From Phocaeicola sp. (GTDB lineage: Bacteria; Bacteroidota; Bacteroidia; Bacteroidales; Bacteroidaceae): DNA of 64,000 bases. The position numbers and the translations under genes are program-made. Below are positions 45,630 through 55,075 of the stretch, piece by piece. Position 1 is the stretch's first letter. Every line of letters starts with the position of its first letter. Where the stretch lies: NCBI GenBank assembly GCA_020026175.1, contig JAHHQV010000005.1, positions 1-64,000 on the forward strand, given 5' to 3'. Under the pieces are notes generated by a model, which was not told the DNA's origin, did not search any database, and was given only the letters and a program-made list of their open reading frames with translations.

Positions 45630-46259
45630 ATGAAAGAAAATTTTGTAATAAATCTTGGACGCCAGCTTGGTAGCGGTGGAAAAGAAATAGGAGAAAAACT
45701 TGCGAAAGAACTTAATATATCTTTTTATGATAAGGAACTTATAAATCTGGCATCAAAGGAAAGCGGCTTGTGTCGTGAGTTTTTTGAACAGGCAGACGAA
45801 AAAGCATCACAGACTATTCTTGGAGGTCTTTTCGGTTCGAGATTTCCTTTCCTCACTGAAGGGGCGTATCTATACAACTCTTATCTGAGCAATGACTCTC
45901 TGTTTAAAATACAAAGTGATGTGATAAAGCATCTGGCAGAAAAGGAGTCGTGTCTCTTTGTGGGAAGGTGTGCAGACTACATACTCAGAGACCATGAAAG
46001 ATGTTTCAATGTATTTATCTCTGCATCGCCAGAAGCAAGGATTGAACGACTGGTTTCTACGTTGAACATAACACCCGATGAGGCTGAAATACTTATCGAA
46101 AAGGCAGATAAGAAACGTTCTTCTTACTATAATTATTATAGCTACAAAATATGGGGTGCTGCTGCCACTTATCATCTTTGTGTTGATTCTTCCGTTCTGG
46201 GCATAGACGGCACTGTGGAACTTGTGAAGAACTTTGCAATCAAAAAATTGGGCCTGTAA
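45630..46259 (+). CDS. Cytidylate kinase-like family protein
   Basis: 209 residues from ATG at 45630 (a GTG at 45600 would add ten residues). P-loop kinase-like start VINLGRQLGSGGKEIGEKLAKELN, then YDKELINLASKESG and CLFVGRCADYIL, FNVFISASPEARIERL. It belongs to the cytidylate-kinase-like group rather than Cmk proper; its substrate is unknown. It stands alone between terminators. Confidence 0.85.
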   Translation: MKENFVINLGRQLGSGGKEIGEKLAKELNISFYDKELINLASKESGLCREFFEQADEKASQTILGGLFGSRFPFLTEGAYLYNSYLSNDSLFKIQSDVIKHLAEKESCLFVGRCADYILRDHERCFNVFISASPEARIERLVSTLNITPDEAEILIEKADKKRSSYYNYYSYKIWGAAATYHLCVDSSVLGIDGTVELVKNFAIKKLGL

Positions 46260-46278
46260 AGACACGTATATATAAACA

Positions 46279-46342
46279 AAAAAAAGAATCACTGCAGAAT
46301 GTGTATGATAAATACCATTTTTCGTGCAGTGATTCTTTTTTT
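46279..46342. terminator. Strong bidirectional terminator
   Basis: Perfect 18-bp inverted repeat (46279-46296 with 46325-46342) with A7/T7 outer ends and a 28-base loop. Serves both the kinase-like gene and thrA. Confidence 0.88.
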
Positions 46343-46444
46343 CATGTCATTATCCTTAATACATAGCAACTGAATGTCAACGCATTACAGCTATACTCTA
46401 TATACAGCCTATAGTATCAGAACAACAGATAACACACCAACTGA

Positions 46445-48877
46445 TTATATATTTGCTATACTCATAATATCTGCAAATACTCCGGCAGCCGTAACACTTG
46501 CTCCTGCTCCATATCCTTGTATAAGCATAGGATATTCTTTATATCGTTCTGTTGTAAGTAGAATTATATTGTTTGTACCTTCAAGATTATAAAAAGGGTG
46601 GGTAAATCCTACTTCCTGCAAGGATACACTTCCTTTACCGTCTTCAAGCTTGGCTACAAACTTCCATCTCTTGTTTTCCGAATCAAGGACCTTTCTTCTT
46701 GCTTCAAATTCGGCATCAAGCTTTGAAATATTCTTCCAGAAATCATCTATGGAACCTTCAAAATATTCATCAGGAATGAAAAGGTTCTTCTCTACATCCT
46801 CCTTGTTCAGTTTATATCCTGCTTCGCGTGCCAATATGACAAGTTTTCTAATCACATCTTTGCCCGACAAGTCTATCCTTGGATCAGGCTCGGAATATCC
46901 TCCTTTCTTTGCAAGACGGATAGTATCGCTTAATGGAGTATCTGCGCTTATCTTGTTAAAGATGAAATTCAGGGTGCCACTTACTACTGCTTCTATTTTC
47001 AGGATCTTGTCACCGCTGTTTATCAAGTCATTTATGGTATTAATAACTGGAAGTCCGGCACCGACATTTGTTTCGAACAAGAATTTCACACCTCTCTGTC
47101 GGGCTATATTCTTCAATCCTTCATATATGGCATAATCGGACGAAGCAGCTATCTTGTTGGCTGCAACTACTGATACGTTATGACTTAACAAATCCTTGTA
47201 CAATCCTGCAATGTCAGCACTTGCAGTACAATCAACAAATACTGAGTTGAAGATATTCATTCCTATAATCTCGTTTTTCAGGACTTCGGGAGAAGAAGCC
47301 ATACCTTTATCTTCCAAATCTTTGCGATACCCAGACAGGTCTATGCCTTCACGCGTAAAGTATGCTTTATGTCCATTGGCTATACCTACTACATTCAGCT
47401 TCAGCCCACGCTCTCTCATCAGTTTCTCCCGTTGGCAATGAATCTGTTCAATCAAACTTTTACCTACCGTACCAATACCGCATATGAAAAGATTCAGTAC
47501 TTGGTACTCAGACAAGAAAAAAGAGTCATGAATAACATTAAGGGTTTTTCTTAAAGAAGAAGATTCTACAACAAACGAAATATTGGTTTCGGAAGCCCCC
47601 TGAGCACATGCTATCACATTGATTCCATTGCGTCCCAAAGTTCCGAAAAGTTTGCCGGCAACACCTGGAGAATGCTTCATGTTTTCTCCTACTATGGCTA
47701 CCGTGGCAAGATTCCTCTCTGCCAGCATAGGAGAGATTTCTCCCATCTCTATCTCCTTTTTAAACTCTTCGTCAAGAACCGCACATGCCAAATCCGAATC
47801 TTCATTTCTTACACCTATTGAAGTCGAATTTTCGGACGAAGCCTGCGATACCAAGAAAACACTAATGCCATTTTCAGCTAAAGTCTTGAATATGCGATGG
47901 TTTACTCCAATAACTCCTACCATTCCAAGTCCTGTCATAGTAATAAGGCATGTATCATTTATTGAGGAGATTCCCTTTATAGGCTTTGAAAAATGGTCTG
48001 CATCATGTTTTATTATTGTACCTGTTGCATCGGGATTGAAAGTGTTCTTTATAAGTATAGGTATGTTCTTATGACATACAGGGTAAATAGTTGGAGGATA
48101 AACAACTTTTGCTCCAAAATTACAAAGTTCCATCGCTTCAACATAACTCAACTCAGAAATAGGGTATGCCGTACTTATAACCCTAGGGTCGGCAGTCATG
48201 AATCCATCTACGTCAGTCCATATTTCAAGAATTTCAGCATCCAAGGCAGCAGATATAATAGATGCTGTATAATCTGAACCTCCACGACCAAGATTGGTCA
48301 CCTCACCAGTATTCTTGTCTGTGGATATGAAACCGGGAACCAATGACACTTTAGGAAGTTCACTGAAAGTTTCTTTAACCAGAGTGGTTGTCAACTCAGA
48401 ATCAAGTATATGTTTGTTGTGTTTCTTTTCGGTCTTTATGAATTTACGCGAGTCGAACCATACAGCATCTTTTATCAGAGTAGCGACTATAATAGACGAC
48501 AGGCGCTCTCCGTAACTTACTATAGTGGCCGAAGTTTTGGAAGACAAATCATGAATAAGAAAAATTCCCTGAAAAATATCTTTCAATTCGCTAAGCAATT
48601 CGTTTACCTTATCAAGAAGAATCTCTCTGTCATTTCCTGCAGGGATTACAGTATAAACCATTTCAATATGACGGTTTACAATAATCTTCAGTTCTTTTTC
48701 ATATTCAGGATTTCCTTCAGAGGCCATTTGGGAAGTCTTTATCAACTTGTCTGTTATCCCTCCTAATGCTGATACTACAACTATTACTTTATCATCTGCT
48801 GATTCAACTATCTTCTTTACGCTCAACATACTGTTGAAAGAGCCAACAGAAGTTCCGCCAAATTTCAAAACCTTCAT
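46445..48877 (-). CDS. thrA: Bifunctional aspartate kinase/homoserine dehydrogenase
   Basis: 810 residues from MKVLKFGGTSVG at 48877. Aspartokinase domain about 1-290, two ACT regulatory domains about 305-450 (CLITMTGLGMVGVIGV, VAIVGENMKHSPGVAGKLF), and homoserine dehydrogenase about 460-810 (FICGIGTVGKSLIEQI, VVAANKIA, SGTLNFIF, GYSEPDPRIDLSG). Catalyses the first and third steps to threonine and methionine. thrB/thrC do not follow; a terminator does. A candidate leader peptide and hairpin precede it. Confidence 0.95.
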   Translation of the reverse strand: MKVLKFGGTSVGSFNSMLSVKKIVESADDKVIVVVSALGGITDKLIKTSQMASEGNPEYEKELKIIVNRHIEMVYTVIPAGNDREILLDKVNELLSELKDIFQGIFLIHDLSSKTSATIVSYGERLSSIIVATLIKDAVWFDSRKFIKTEKKHNKHILDSELTTTLVKETFSELPKVSLVPGFISTDKNTGEVTNLGRGGSDYTASIISAALDAEILEIWTDVDGFMTADPRVISTAYPISELSYVEAMELCNFGAKVVYPPTIYPVCHKNIPILIKNTFNPDATGTIIKHDADHFSKPIKGISSINDTCLITMTGLGMVGVIGVNHRIFKTLAENGISVFLVSQASSENSTSIGVRNEDSDLACAVLDEEFKKEIEMGEISPMLAERNLATVAIVGENMKHSPGVAGKLFGTLGRNGINVIACAQGASETNISFVVESSSLRKTLNVIHDSFFLSEYQVLNLFICGIGTVGKSLIEQIHCQREKLMRERGLKLNVVGIANGHKAYFTREGIDLSGYRKDLEDKGMASSPEVLKNEIIGMNIFNSVFVDCTASADIAGLYKDLLSHNVSVVAANKIAASSDYAIYEGLKNIARQRGVKFLFETNVGAGLPVINTINDLINSGDKILKIEAVVSGTLNFIFNKISADTPLSDTIRLAKKGGYSEPDPRIDLSGKDVIRKLVILAREAGYKLNKEDVEKNLFIPDEYFEGSIDDFWKNISKLDAEFEARRKVLDSENKRWKFVAKLEDGKGSVSLQEVGFTHPFYNLEGTNNIILLTTERYKEYPMLIQGYGAGASVTAAGVFADIMSIANI

Positions 48878-48976
48878 ACTAACAAATATTATATGACATA
48901 TTGACAACCGATATGATACATAACGGACATCAATAAAAAAACAAAATATAGAATTGATATAATAAAAAGAATATAT

Positions 48977-48992
48977 GCTTACATCCGTAAGC
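48977..48992 (-). terminator. Candidate attenuator hairpin in thrA leader
   Basis: Perfect 6-bp stem GCTTAC/GTAAGC with a four-base loop, followed on the minus strand after eight bases by TTCTTTTTATT. It lies between the leader ORF and thrA, 100 bp before the start. Confidence 0.4.
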
Positions 48993-49025
48993 GTGTATCA
49001 CGTAGAAACACATTACATTATACGA

Positions 49026-49115
49026 CTATCCCCTAAGGGACATCCCTTTACCACAAGTTGTAACGAACATTCGTCCCATTCCTACCATTGTGATATTGTT
49101 ATAATGTACTGTCAT
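49026..49115 (-). CDS. Candidate leader peptide for thrA
   Basis: 29-codon ORF starting MTVHYNNITMVGMGRMFV and ending in TTCGKGMSLRG. Five Met and four Thr codons in 29, the two end products of the pathway, fit a translation-sensing attenuator. A TATATTTG promoter box lies 36 bp upstream, and the ORF ends 148 bp before thrA. Too short for homology; the case rests on codon content and position. Confidence 0.45.
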   Translation of the reverse strand: MTVHYNNITMVGMGRMFVTTCGKGMSLRG

Positions 49116-49150
49116 CGTTGTAGAGATATTATTTAAAGTTATTATGACGG

Positions 49151-49158
49151 CAAATATA
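49151..49158 (-). promoter_or_regulatory. -7 box for leader-thrA transcript
   Basis: TATATTTG on the minus strand, exact TAnnTTTG match. A start site about 7 bp later would give a 5' leader of roughly 265 bases before thrA. Confidence 0.55.
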
Positions 49159-49183
49159 GAAACATTTTTCTACAAATAAAAAG

Positions 49184-49217
49184 AAATCGGTATTTTTTAA
49201 AAACAAAACACCGATTT
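49184..49217 (-). terminator. Terminator of the GNAT-QueH gene
   Basis: 8-bp perfect stem (49184-49191 with 49210-49217), extendable through T/A runs, followed by CTTTTTATTT on the minus strand. Confidence 0.65.
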
Positions 49218-49283
49218 ACAGTAACAAAATATATTATTCAACTATAAATATTGGATATTATATTCAATATAGACAATATCATA

Positions 49284-50372
49284 TCAGTCTTTTTTATGCA
49301 TACTGAATTCACAACCGCAATATTGCTGATTATAAAAACTATATTCCTTTATTATGGCGATACGACGTTCACTCAGTCCACCTTTTCTCCAGTTCTGTTC
49401 CCACCATACCACGTTGTCGTATGGTTCAACTGCATAATGGCCTGCATCATTTATCTGGTCAAGGCTTTTCCATCTGGAAGAAGCAAGAGTAGTTGTTATA
49501 ACACCAAATCCATTCTCGCTAGCATAACGTGCAGTTTCACGTAGACGCATTTTAAAACATCTTAGGCAACGTCCTCCCCTCTCAGGTTCACTTTCCAAAC
49601 CTTTGATATATCCAAGCCAATCTTCATGATTGTAATCGGCATCAATTATATCAAGTCCCAATGATTGTGCATATCGTGTACACTCGGTTTTCCTTATATT
49701 ATATTCTTCTAAAGGATAAATATTAGGATTGCAATAATAAACAGTAGGACGTATGCCATTGTTCAACAAACATTCTATAATGGCAGAAGAGCATGGAGCG
49801 CAACACGTATGCAGCAACACTTTATCAACTCCACCTGGAACATCTATGGTAAACTTGCCGTTTTTCTTATTTTTCAAATGTTTTTCTCTCTGATAAGCTA
49901 TTCTTGGAGTTCCATTTGCAACAAATATTATACCACAACGTTTGAATCCGTTTTTTTCAAGCAAATGCTGCATTACCTTATTGTCGGCATGAGTATCTGC
50001 TCTAAGACAAGGTGAAATTTTAGTACACCAATCTATACAATAAGACGCAATCCCTTTGACACTGCCATCTGAGGCCAATCTATGAATCACATAATATGGA
50101 GAATTACTGGGCCATTCTCCATCCTCTATATGCGAATAAGTAAAGTCAGGACCCTTGATAAGACAGAATGTAGCAACTATTTTATCAGAAGAATCCAAAC
50201 AAACATAACAATGACCTTGGTTTATCTCCTGAAGTATAAGTTCCTTCTGTGGATAACCATCAATCCATTGATTTGCATTTCCTGTAGACTTCATAAAATT
50301 GCGTGCTATGGAAAATATATCCATCAATCTTTCCATATCATTTACTTCGGCTCTTCTTGTTCTTATATTCAT
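49284..50372 (-). CDS. GNAT acetyltransferase-QueH fusion
   Basis: 362 residues in two parts. Residues 1-165 look like a GNAT acyltransferase (RRAEVNDMERLMDIFSIAR, YYVIHRLASDGSVKGIAS, HADNKVMQHLLEKNGFKRCG). Residues 178-362 are QueH, the iron-sulfur epoxyqueuosine reductase that completes queuosine in tRNA: HTCCAPCSS at 188-196, GGRCLRCFKMRL, TTLASSRWKS and QQYCGCEFS. All QueH cysteine motifs are intact. The single frame shows no break between the parts. The GNAT substrate is unknown; a role in tRNA modification is only suggested by the fusion. Confidence 0.88.
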   Translation of the reverse strand: MNIRTRRAEVNDMERLMDIFSIARNFMKSTGNANQWIDGYPQKELILQEINQGHCYVCLDSSDKIVATFCLIKGPDFTYSHIEDGEWPSNSPYYVIHRLASDGSVKGIASYCIDWCTKISPCLRADTHADNKVMQHLLEKNGFKRCGIIFVANGTPRIAYQREKHLKNKKNGKFTIDVPGGVDKVLLHTCCAPCSSAIIECLLNNGIRPTVYYCNPNIYPLEEYNIRKTECTRYAQSLGLDIIDADYNHEDWLGYIKGLESEPERGGRCLRCFKMRLRETARYASENGFGVITTTLASSRWKSLDQINDAGHYAVEPYDNVVWWEQNWRKGGLSERRIAIIKEYSFYNQQYCGCEFSMHKKD

Positions 50373-50398
50373 TTTCCGTCTTATTAAAAATCACATTA

Positions 50399-50406
50399 CA
50401 AATGTA
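50399..50406 (-). promoter_or_regulatory. -7 box for GNAT-QueH gene
   Basis: TACATTTG on the minus strand, exact TAnnTTTG, 26 bp before the start. Confidence 0.55.
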
Positions 50407-50442
50407 GTACTTATATGTCATTTTATCTATCTATAATAAAAA

Positions 50443-50478
50443 AAGAACTGCAAATAGTATATTTCATTTGCAGTTCTT
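50443..50478 (-). terminator. Terminator of rfbB
   Basis: Perfect 13-bp stem (50443-50455 with 50466-50478), ten-base loop, then TTTTTTTATT on the minus strand. Confidence 0.85.
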
Positions 50479-50506
50479 CTCTATAATTCAATTATACAAC
50501 AGTAAT

Positions 50507-51646
50507 CTATCTGTTCTTATACATATTTTCGTAATAGTTCTGATAATCACCACTGGTAACACTCTTTACCCATTCTTGATTTTCAAGATACCATTTGATT
50601 GTCTTTACTATACCATCCTCAAACTTAGTTTCAGGAGTCCATCCCAATTCTTCTGTTATCTTCTTCGGATCTATGGCGTAACGTTGGTCATGTCCCAAAC
50701 GGTCTTTCACGAAAGAAATAAGTGAGTCATTTATCCAGTTGATATCAATTTCTCCATTCTCATCCAAATCCTTCTTCTTAAGAATCTTTCTAAGTTCAGG
50801 ATTTTCCTTCATCATATGATGTATTGTGCTGATGGTAAGCTTTACTATTTCAATGTTTGTTTTTTCATTGTGTCCACCAACATTATAGATTTCACCATTT
50901 CTTCCATTACAAACTACCATATCAATAGCCTTACAATGGTCTTCTACATAAAGCCAATCTCTAACATTTGAGCCATCACCATATACAGGAAGTCTTTTCC
51001 CTTCAAGAATATTCTTTATGATAAGTGGAATAAGTTTTTCTGGAAAATGATACGGACCATAGTTGTTTGAACATCTAGTGATAGTGACAGGCATCTTGTA
51101 TGTATCATGATAAGCCATGACAATCATATCTGCACTAGCCTTTGACGCACTATATGGACTATGAGGGCATAATGGAGTTTCTTCTGTAAAGAATCCTTCA
51201 TTTTCCAAAGAGCCATATACTTCATCGGTTGAGACCTGATGGTATCTTACATCTTTTCTCCAGGTAGGATAACCGTTTTCATCCTTACCTGTCACCCATG
51301 CCTTGCGTGCTGCATCCATAAGATTTTGTGTACCAAGGATATTTGTATGTAAAAACAATTGTGGATTTTCAATGCTCCTGTCTACATGACTTTCGGCTGC
51401 GAAATTGACGATACAGTCAAATTTATAATCAGCAAACAAGCGTTCTACAAGGTCTTTATCGCATATACTTCCTTTAATGAAAAAACAATTTTCATTGTCT
51501 ATATCACCAGCTATAGTAGCCAAATTGCCGGCATATGTCAAAGCATCCAATATAACAACTGTGATGTCTTCGTGTTTCTTTAAAATATACTTGATGTAAT
51601 TGGCTCCGATAAAGCCTGCTGCACCTGTTACCAAATAAGTTCTCAT
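50507..51646 (-). CDS. rfbB: dTDP-glucose 4,6-dehydratase
   Basis: 379-residue extended SDR enzyme for dTDP-L-rhamnose and related sugars. NAD-binding TGAAGFIGANY at 7-17, catalytic STDEVYGS and YSASKAS (Tyr-x3-Lys), RCSNNYGPYHFPEKLIP and the C-terminal RLGHDQRYAID. Slightly longer than the E. coli enzyme owing to an acidic insert near 280-320. rfbA, rfbC and rfbD are not adjacent. Confidence 0.93.
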   Translation of the reverse strand: MRTYLVTGAAGFIGANYIKYILKKHEDITVVILDALTYAGNLATIAGDIDNENCFFIKGSICDKDLVERLFADYKFDCIVNFAAESHVDRSIENPQLFLHTNILGTQNLMDAARKAWVTGKDENGYPTWRKDVRYHQVSTDEVYGSLENEGFFTEETPLCPHSPYSASKASADMIVMAYHDTYKMPVTITRCSNNYGPYHFPEKLIPLIIKNILEGKRLPVYGDGSNVRDWLYVEDHCKAIDMVVCNGRNGEIYNVGGHNEKTNIEIVKLTISTIHHMMKENPELRKILKKKDLDENGEIDINWINDSLISFVKDRLGHDQRYAIDPKKITEELGWTPETKFEDGIVKTIKWYLENQEWVKSVTSGDYQNYYENMYKNR

Positions 51647-51712
51647 ATATATCTTTTATAATTTCGTTGCAAATTTGGTAAAGATTTCTTTAACTGACAA
51701 ATATTTTAGCAA

Positions 51713-52204
51713 TTAATCTCCCAACTCTATCACTTCCAAATCAGAAAAAGCCCCATTATCTACACTAAACCTGACGAGGGTCCTTACTTTATGAAAACCG
51801 TATTTCCCAGCAGCTCCCGGATTAATATGCAGAATATCCAATTCTTTATCAAATTTCACTTTTAGTATATGTGAATGACCGCTTACAAATAATTTAGGCT
51901 TTTCATCCATAAGCATCCTTTTCACCATAGGTGCATATTTCCCTGGATACCCTCCGATATGCTTTATAAAGACTTTTGCACATTCTATCTCAAAAATATT
52001 TGTTTCAGGTAATATCTTTCTGAGAGGCTGACCGTCAATATTTCCATATACCCCTCTGAAAGTTCTAAAAGACTGTAGTTTTTCATACAATTCTACAGAG
52101 CCTATATCACCTGCATGCCATATTTCATCACATTCTTCAAAATACTTAAAGTATTTGTCATCCCAATAAGCATGGGTATCAGACAATAATCCTATTCTTT
52201 TCAT
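51713..52204 (-). CDS. YfcE/MJ0936-type metallophosphoesterase
   Basis: 163-residue calcineurin-like phosphodiesterase: metal motifs SDTHAYWDD, HAGDIGS, GNIDG and SGHSH. The usual GNCD reads GNID. Small bacterial members hydrolyse phosphodiesters in vitro; the natural substrate is unclear. 23 bp after the degenerate metallopeptidase-like gene, 66 bp before rfbB. Confidence 0.88.
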   Translation of the reverse strand: MKRIGLLSDTHAYWDDKYFKYFEECDEIWHAGDIGSVELYEKLQSFRTFRGVYGNIDGQPLRKILPETNIFEIECAKVFIKHIGGYPGKYAPMVKRMLMDEKPKLFVSGHSHILKVKFDKELDILHINPGAAGKYGFHKVRTLVRFSVDNGAFSDLEVIELGD

Positions 52205-52227
52205 GCCATTATGCTATATCTATAACA

Positions 52228-53172
52228 TTATTTCAATATAGCAGCAAGCTTTTCTATTATTTCAGGATTAGGAACATTCTTCTTCTGAGTTACAAGTATG
52301 GCAAAGTTTTCTGCCATTATTTCTTCTGGATTTATTATGCAATCAGTATTTTTACCTACCTTATCATAGAAATCTCCAATCTCATTCAGACCGTAAATTA
52401 CAGTTTTGCCATCTACCTGTATAGGAATAAAATTCTCATTCAATGGTATGAATCCAATCTGGAGCTGTTCGTCCAAGTTATTGGTTATTGTATCACTCTT
52501 TGAATATACAATCATAGAACACTTCTGCTGCACACCGTTAACATTAAACTCTGCGTAGCTGTCATAAGTTTCCACATCAGGATTCGAAATTCTCTTCTTA
52601 ATAATATCTATAGGGAAAAATATTTCACGTTCTAACACATTAAAGCCTATTATAGAATATGCTTTCTTTCTGAAATTCTTATCTGCTCTGGATAAAAGAT
52701 GAAACAAAGAATTGGCTATAATATATTCCATCTGTTCTTTTGAAGCAAACTTCAAGGTACTATCACCCAATGCTATCCAGTTTTTCCTTGTATATGCAGA
52801 AACATTAAACTCCTCTTTCATTGAAGTCTTTACAAAAACTAACGTCATAGGATATTTAACATTTAGTTTAAGATTTGTCATTTTGACCTGTAACGACTTG
52901 AATGCATCCGAAACTTTCTGTTTTTCAGCATCACTCCAGTTCATGGCTTCATTCATTGCAAGTCTCAGCAGTTCAGACTTTCTTCCTTTTTCTTTACCAA
53001 GACGCAAATCAATATCAAGATTATTAAGCTTATTAGTGAAATTATCAATATCAGTAATCAGCATCTGCGACTCAGCTTTTGTTGCAAAACGAAATGAAAG
53101 TTTTTTTTGAGCCATTGCCGACAAAGAGCAGAAGCATAAAGCGAAAGACAATAATAGGTATGGTATTTTCAT
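52228..53172 (-). CDS. Secreted protein resembling a metallopeptidase with lost zinc motif
   Basis: 314 residues with a signal peptide ending SAMAQ. I do not know a named family. The stretch YIIANSLFHLLSRADKNFRKKAYSIIGF sits where a HExxH helix (HELFHVLSR in related secreted proteins, from memory) would be expected, with His and Glu replaced by Asn and Ser. A later IINPEEIMAENFAILV resembles the matching downstream ligand region. If so, this copy is catalytically dead. It precedes yfcE in the same direction. Confidence 0.6.
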   Translation of the reverse strand: MKIPYLLLSFALCFCSLSAMAQKKLSFRFATKAESQMLITDIDNFTNKLNNLDIDLRLGKEKGRKSELLRLAMNEAMNWSDAEKQKVSDAFKSLQVKMTNLKLNVKYPMTLVFVKTSMKEEFNVSAYTRKNWIALGDSTLKFASKEQMEYIIANSLFHLLSRADKNFRKKAYSIIGFNVLEREIFFPIDIIKKRISNPDVETYDSYAEFNVNGVQQKCSMIVYSKSDTITNNLDEQLQIGFIPLNENFIPIQVDGKTVIYGLNEIGDFYDKVGKNTDCIINPEEIMAENFAILVTQKKNVPNPEIIEKLAAILK

Positions 53173-53237
53173 AAGTCTAAAAATTTAATTCTTGTTATAT
53201 TATTAAAGTTAGTAACTACGTAAAAGTACATAAAAAA

Positions 53238-53313
53238 AGTCATCCACAATCAAATGGGTATATTTTTTACGAAATTTTATAGTAAAAACTTACCATTTTG
53301 ATTGCAGATGACT
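53238..53313 (-). terminator. Terminator of recA
   Basis: 7-bp outer stem (53238-53244 with 53307-53313) plus an inner AATCAAATGG/CCATTTTGATT pairing, followed by seven T on the minus strand. Confidence 0.65.
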
Positions 53314-53337
53314 ATATATTTCAAATGAAAAACAATA

Positions 53338-54387
53338 CTATTCCTTATCTTTCAATGCAGAAAAAATCTGAGACTCAAGTTCCTCTGCCAGTTCTGGATT
53401 ATCTTGTATACAAGCTTTAGCTGCATCTCTACCCTGTCCCAGTTTTGTATCATTATAGCTATACCAAGAACCACTCTTCTTTATGATACCCAATTCAGCG
53501 CCTAAGTCGATAATTTCTCCACTCCTTGAAATACCTTCACCAAACATAATATCAAACTCTGCCTTTCTGAAAGGTGGAGCCACTTTGTTTTTCACAACCT
53601 TAACGCGTACTTGATTACCTATCACTTCTTCTCCATCTTTCAATTGAGTGGCACGACGGATATCAAGGCGTACCGATGCATAAAATTTCAAAGCATTACC
53701 ACCAGTTGTTGTTTCAGGATTACCAAACATAACGCCTATTTTTTCACGCAACTGATTGATAAAAATACAAGTAGTATTTGTCTTGTTTATAGTAGAAGTA
53801 AGTTTTCTCAAAGCCTGCGACATAAGTCTTGCCTGAAGACCTACTCTATTGTCGCCCATATCACCTTCAATCTCAGCCTTAGGAGTAAGAGCTGCAACAG
53901 AGTCTATAACTATTATGTCAATAGCAGAAGATCTGATAAGTTGGTCTGCAATTTCCAGAGCCTGTTCACCATTATCAGGCTGAGATATAAGCAGATTATC
54001 TATATCGACACCCAATTTAGCTGCATAGAAACGGTCGAAAGCATGTTCTGCATCAATAAAAGCAGCTATACCACCGGCTTTCTGCGCTTCTGCTATTGCA
54101 TGTATAGCCAAAGTCGTTTTACCAGATGATTCCGGGCCATATATTTCAATAATACGTCCTTTAGGATAACCACCTACCCCCAAAGCAGCATTAAGTCCTA
54201 TAGAACCTGTAGGAATCACTTCCACCTCTTCTATATCATCATTACCCATCTTCATGATAGAACCTTTACCAAAGTTCTTTTCTATCTTATCCATAGCAGC
54301 CTGAAGAGCCTTCAGCTTATCAGCATTGCCTGCTTTTGACGTGTTGTCTATTCCGCCTTCAAATTCCAATTCGTCTTTTTTTGCCAT
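53338..54387 (-). CDS. recA: Recombinase RecA
   Basis: 349 residues. Walker A GPESSGKTT at 84-92, IDAEHAFD, VIDSVAALTP (Walker B), loop L2 region NQLREKIGVMFGNPETTTGG and the typical acidic C-terminus. Central to homologous recombination and the damage response. Gap to bcp is 145 bp with only a near-match -7 box (TATGTTTA). Confidence 0.97.
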   Translation of the reverse strand: MAKKDELEFEGGIDNTSKAGNADKLKALQAAMDKIEKNFGKGSIMKMGNDDIEEVEVIPTGSIGLNAALGVGGYPKGRIIEIYGPESSGKTTLAIHAIAEAQKAGGIAAFIDAEHAFDRFYAAKLGVDIDNLLISQPDNGEQALEIADQLIRSSAIDIIVIDSVAALTPKAEIEGDMGDNRVGLQARLMSQALRKLTSTINKTNTTCIFINQLREKIGVMFGNPETTTGGNALKFYASVRLDIRRATQLKDGEEVIGNQVRVKVVKNKVAPPFRKAEFDIMFGEGISRSGEIIDLGAELGIIKKSGSWYSYNDTKLGQGRDAAKACIQDNPELAEELESQIFSALKDKE

Positions 54388-54532
54388 AAATTAAAGTTTT
54401 AAAATCTTCACTTTTAAAAGTTTTTCAGTTTGTATACGAACTGCTAAACATACAACCAATACATTTTTATAGTGTCTCTATACATTAATCATATAGTATG
54501 AAGTCCGAAAAAACCTTTTAAATTATAGAATC

Positions 54533-55003
54533 TCATTTCAAAATTTGAGCTGCATGATCTTTAGTCTTGATTTCCTTTGGAAGGATAATCCTCTCTATCA
54601 CGCCATTTTCATCGATTATAAAAGTAGTACGGAAAGTTCCCATATATTTTCTTCCATACATGCTCTTTTCGCCCCATACACCAAACTGCTGAACAAGATT
54701 CAGTTCAGTATCTGCTATAATAGTAAAAGGCAATTTATTCTTTTCTATAAATTTCTGATGAGATTTAGAGTCCTGTATACTTGCTCCAATCACTTCAAAT
54801 CCAGCATTCTTCAGCTCATCGTAGTTATCACGAAGATTGCAAGCCTGGGTTGTACACCCACTTGTCATATCTTTAGGATAAAAATACAGAACTACTTTCT
54901 TTCCTTTATAATTGCTTAAGCGAATTTCTTCACCTTTTTCATTTAATCCCAAGAAATCAGGTGCTATTTCTCCAACATTCATTTTAGCATTTATTGTTTT
55001 CAA
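54533..55003 (-). CDS. bcp: Thioredoxin-dependent thiol peroxidase (Bcp/PrxQ)
   Basis: 156-residue peroxiredoxin reducing peroxides. Peroxidatic Cys in YPKDMTSGCTTQACNL, with the second Cys five residues later as in the PrxQ class; GVWGEKSMYGRKYMG and FIIDENGVI are typical. Cytoplasmic. Lies between the saccharopine-dehydrogenase-family gene (72-bp gap) and recA. Confidence 0.93.
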   Translation of the reverse strand: MKTINAKMNVGEIAPDFLGLNEKGEEIRLSNYKGKKVVLYFYPKDMTSGCTTQACNLRDNYDELKNAGFEVIGASIQDSKSHQKFIEKNKLPFTIIADTELNLVQQFGVWGEKSMYGRKYMGTFRTTFIIDENGVIERIILPKEIKTKDHAAQILK

Positions 55004-55075
55004 TTAGTCGATTGACATAATTGCCACACTAACATAAAGAGTAAGCCTATATCAATCATATATTATAAAATACTA

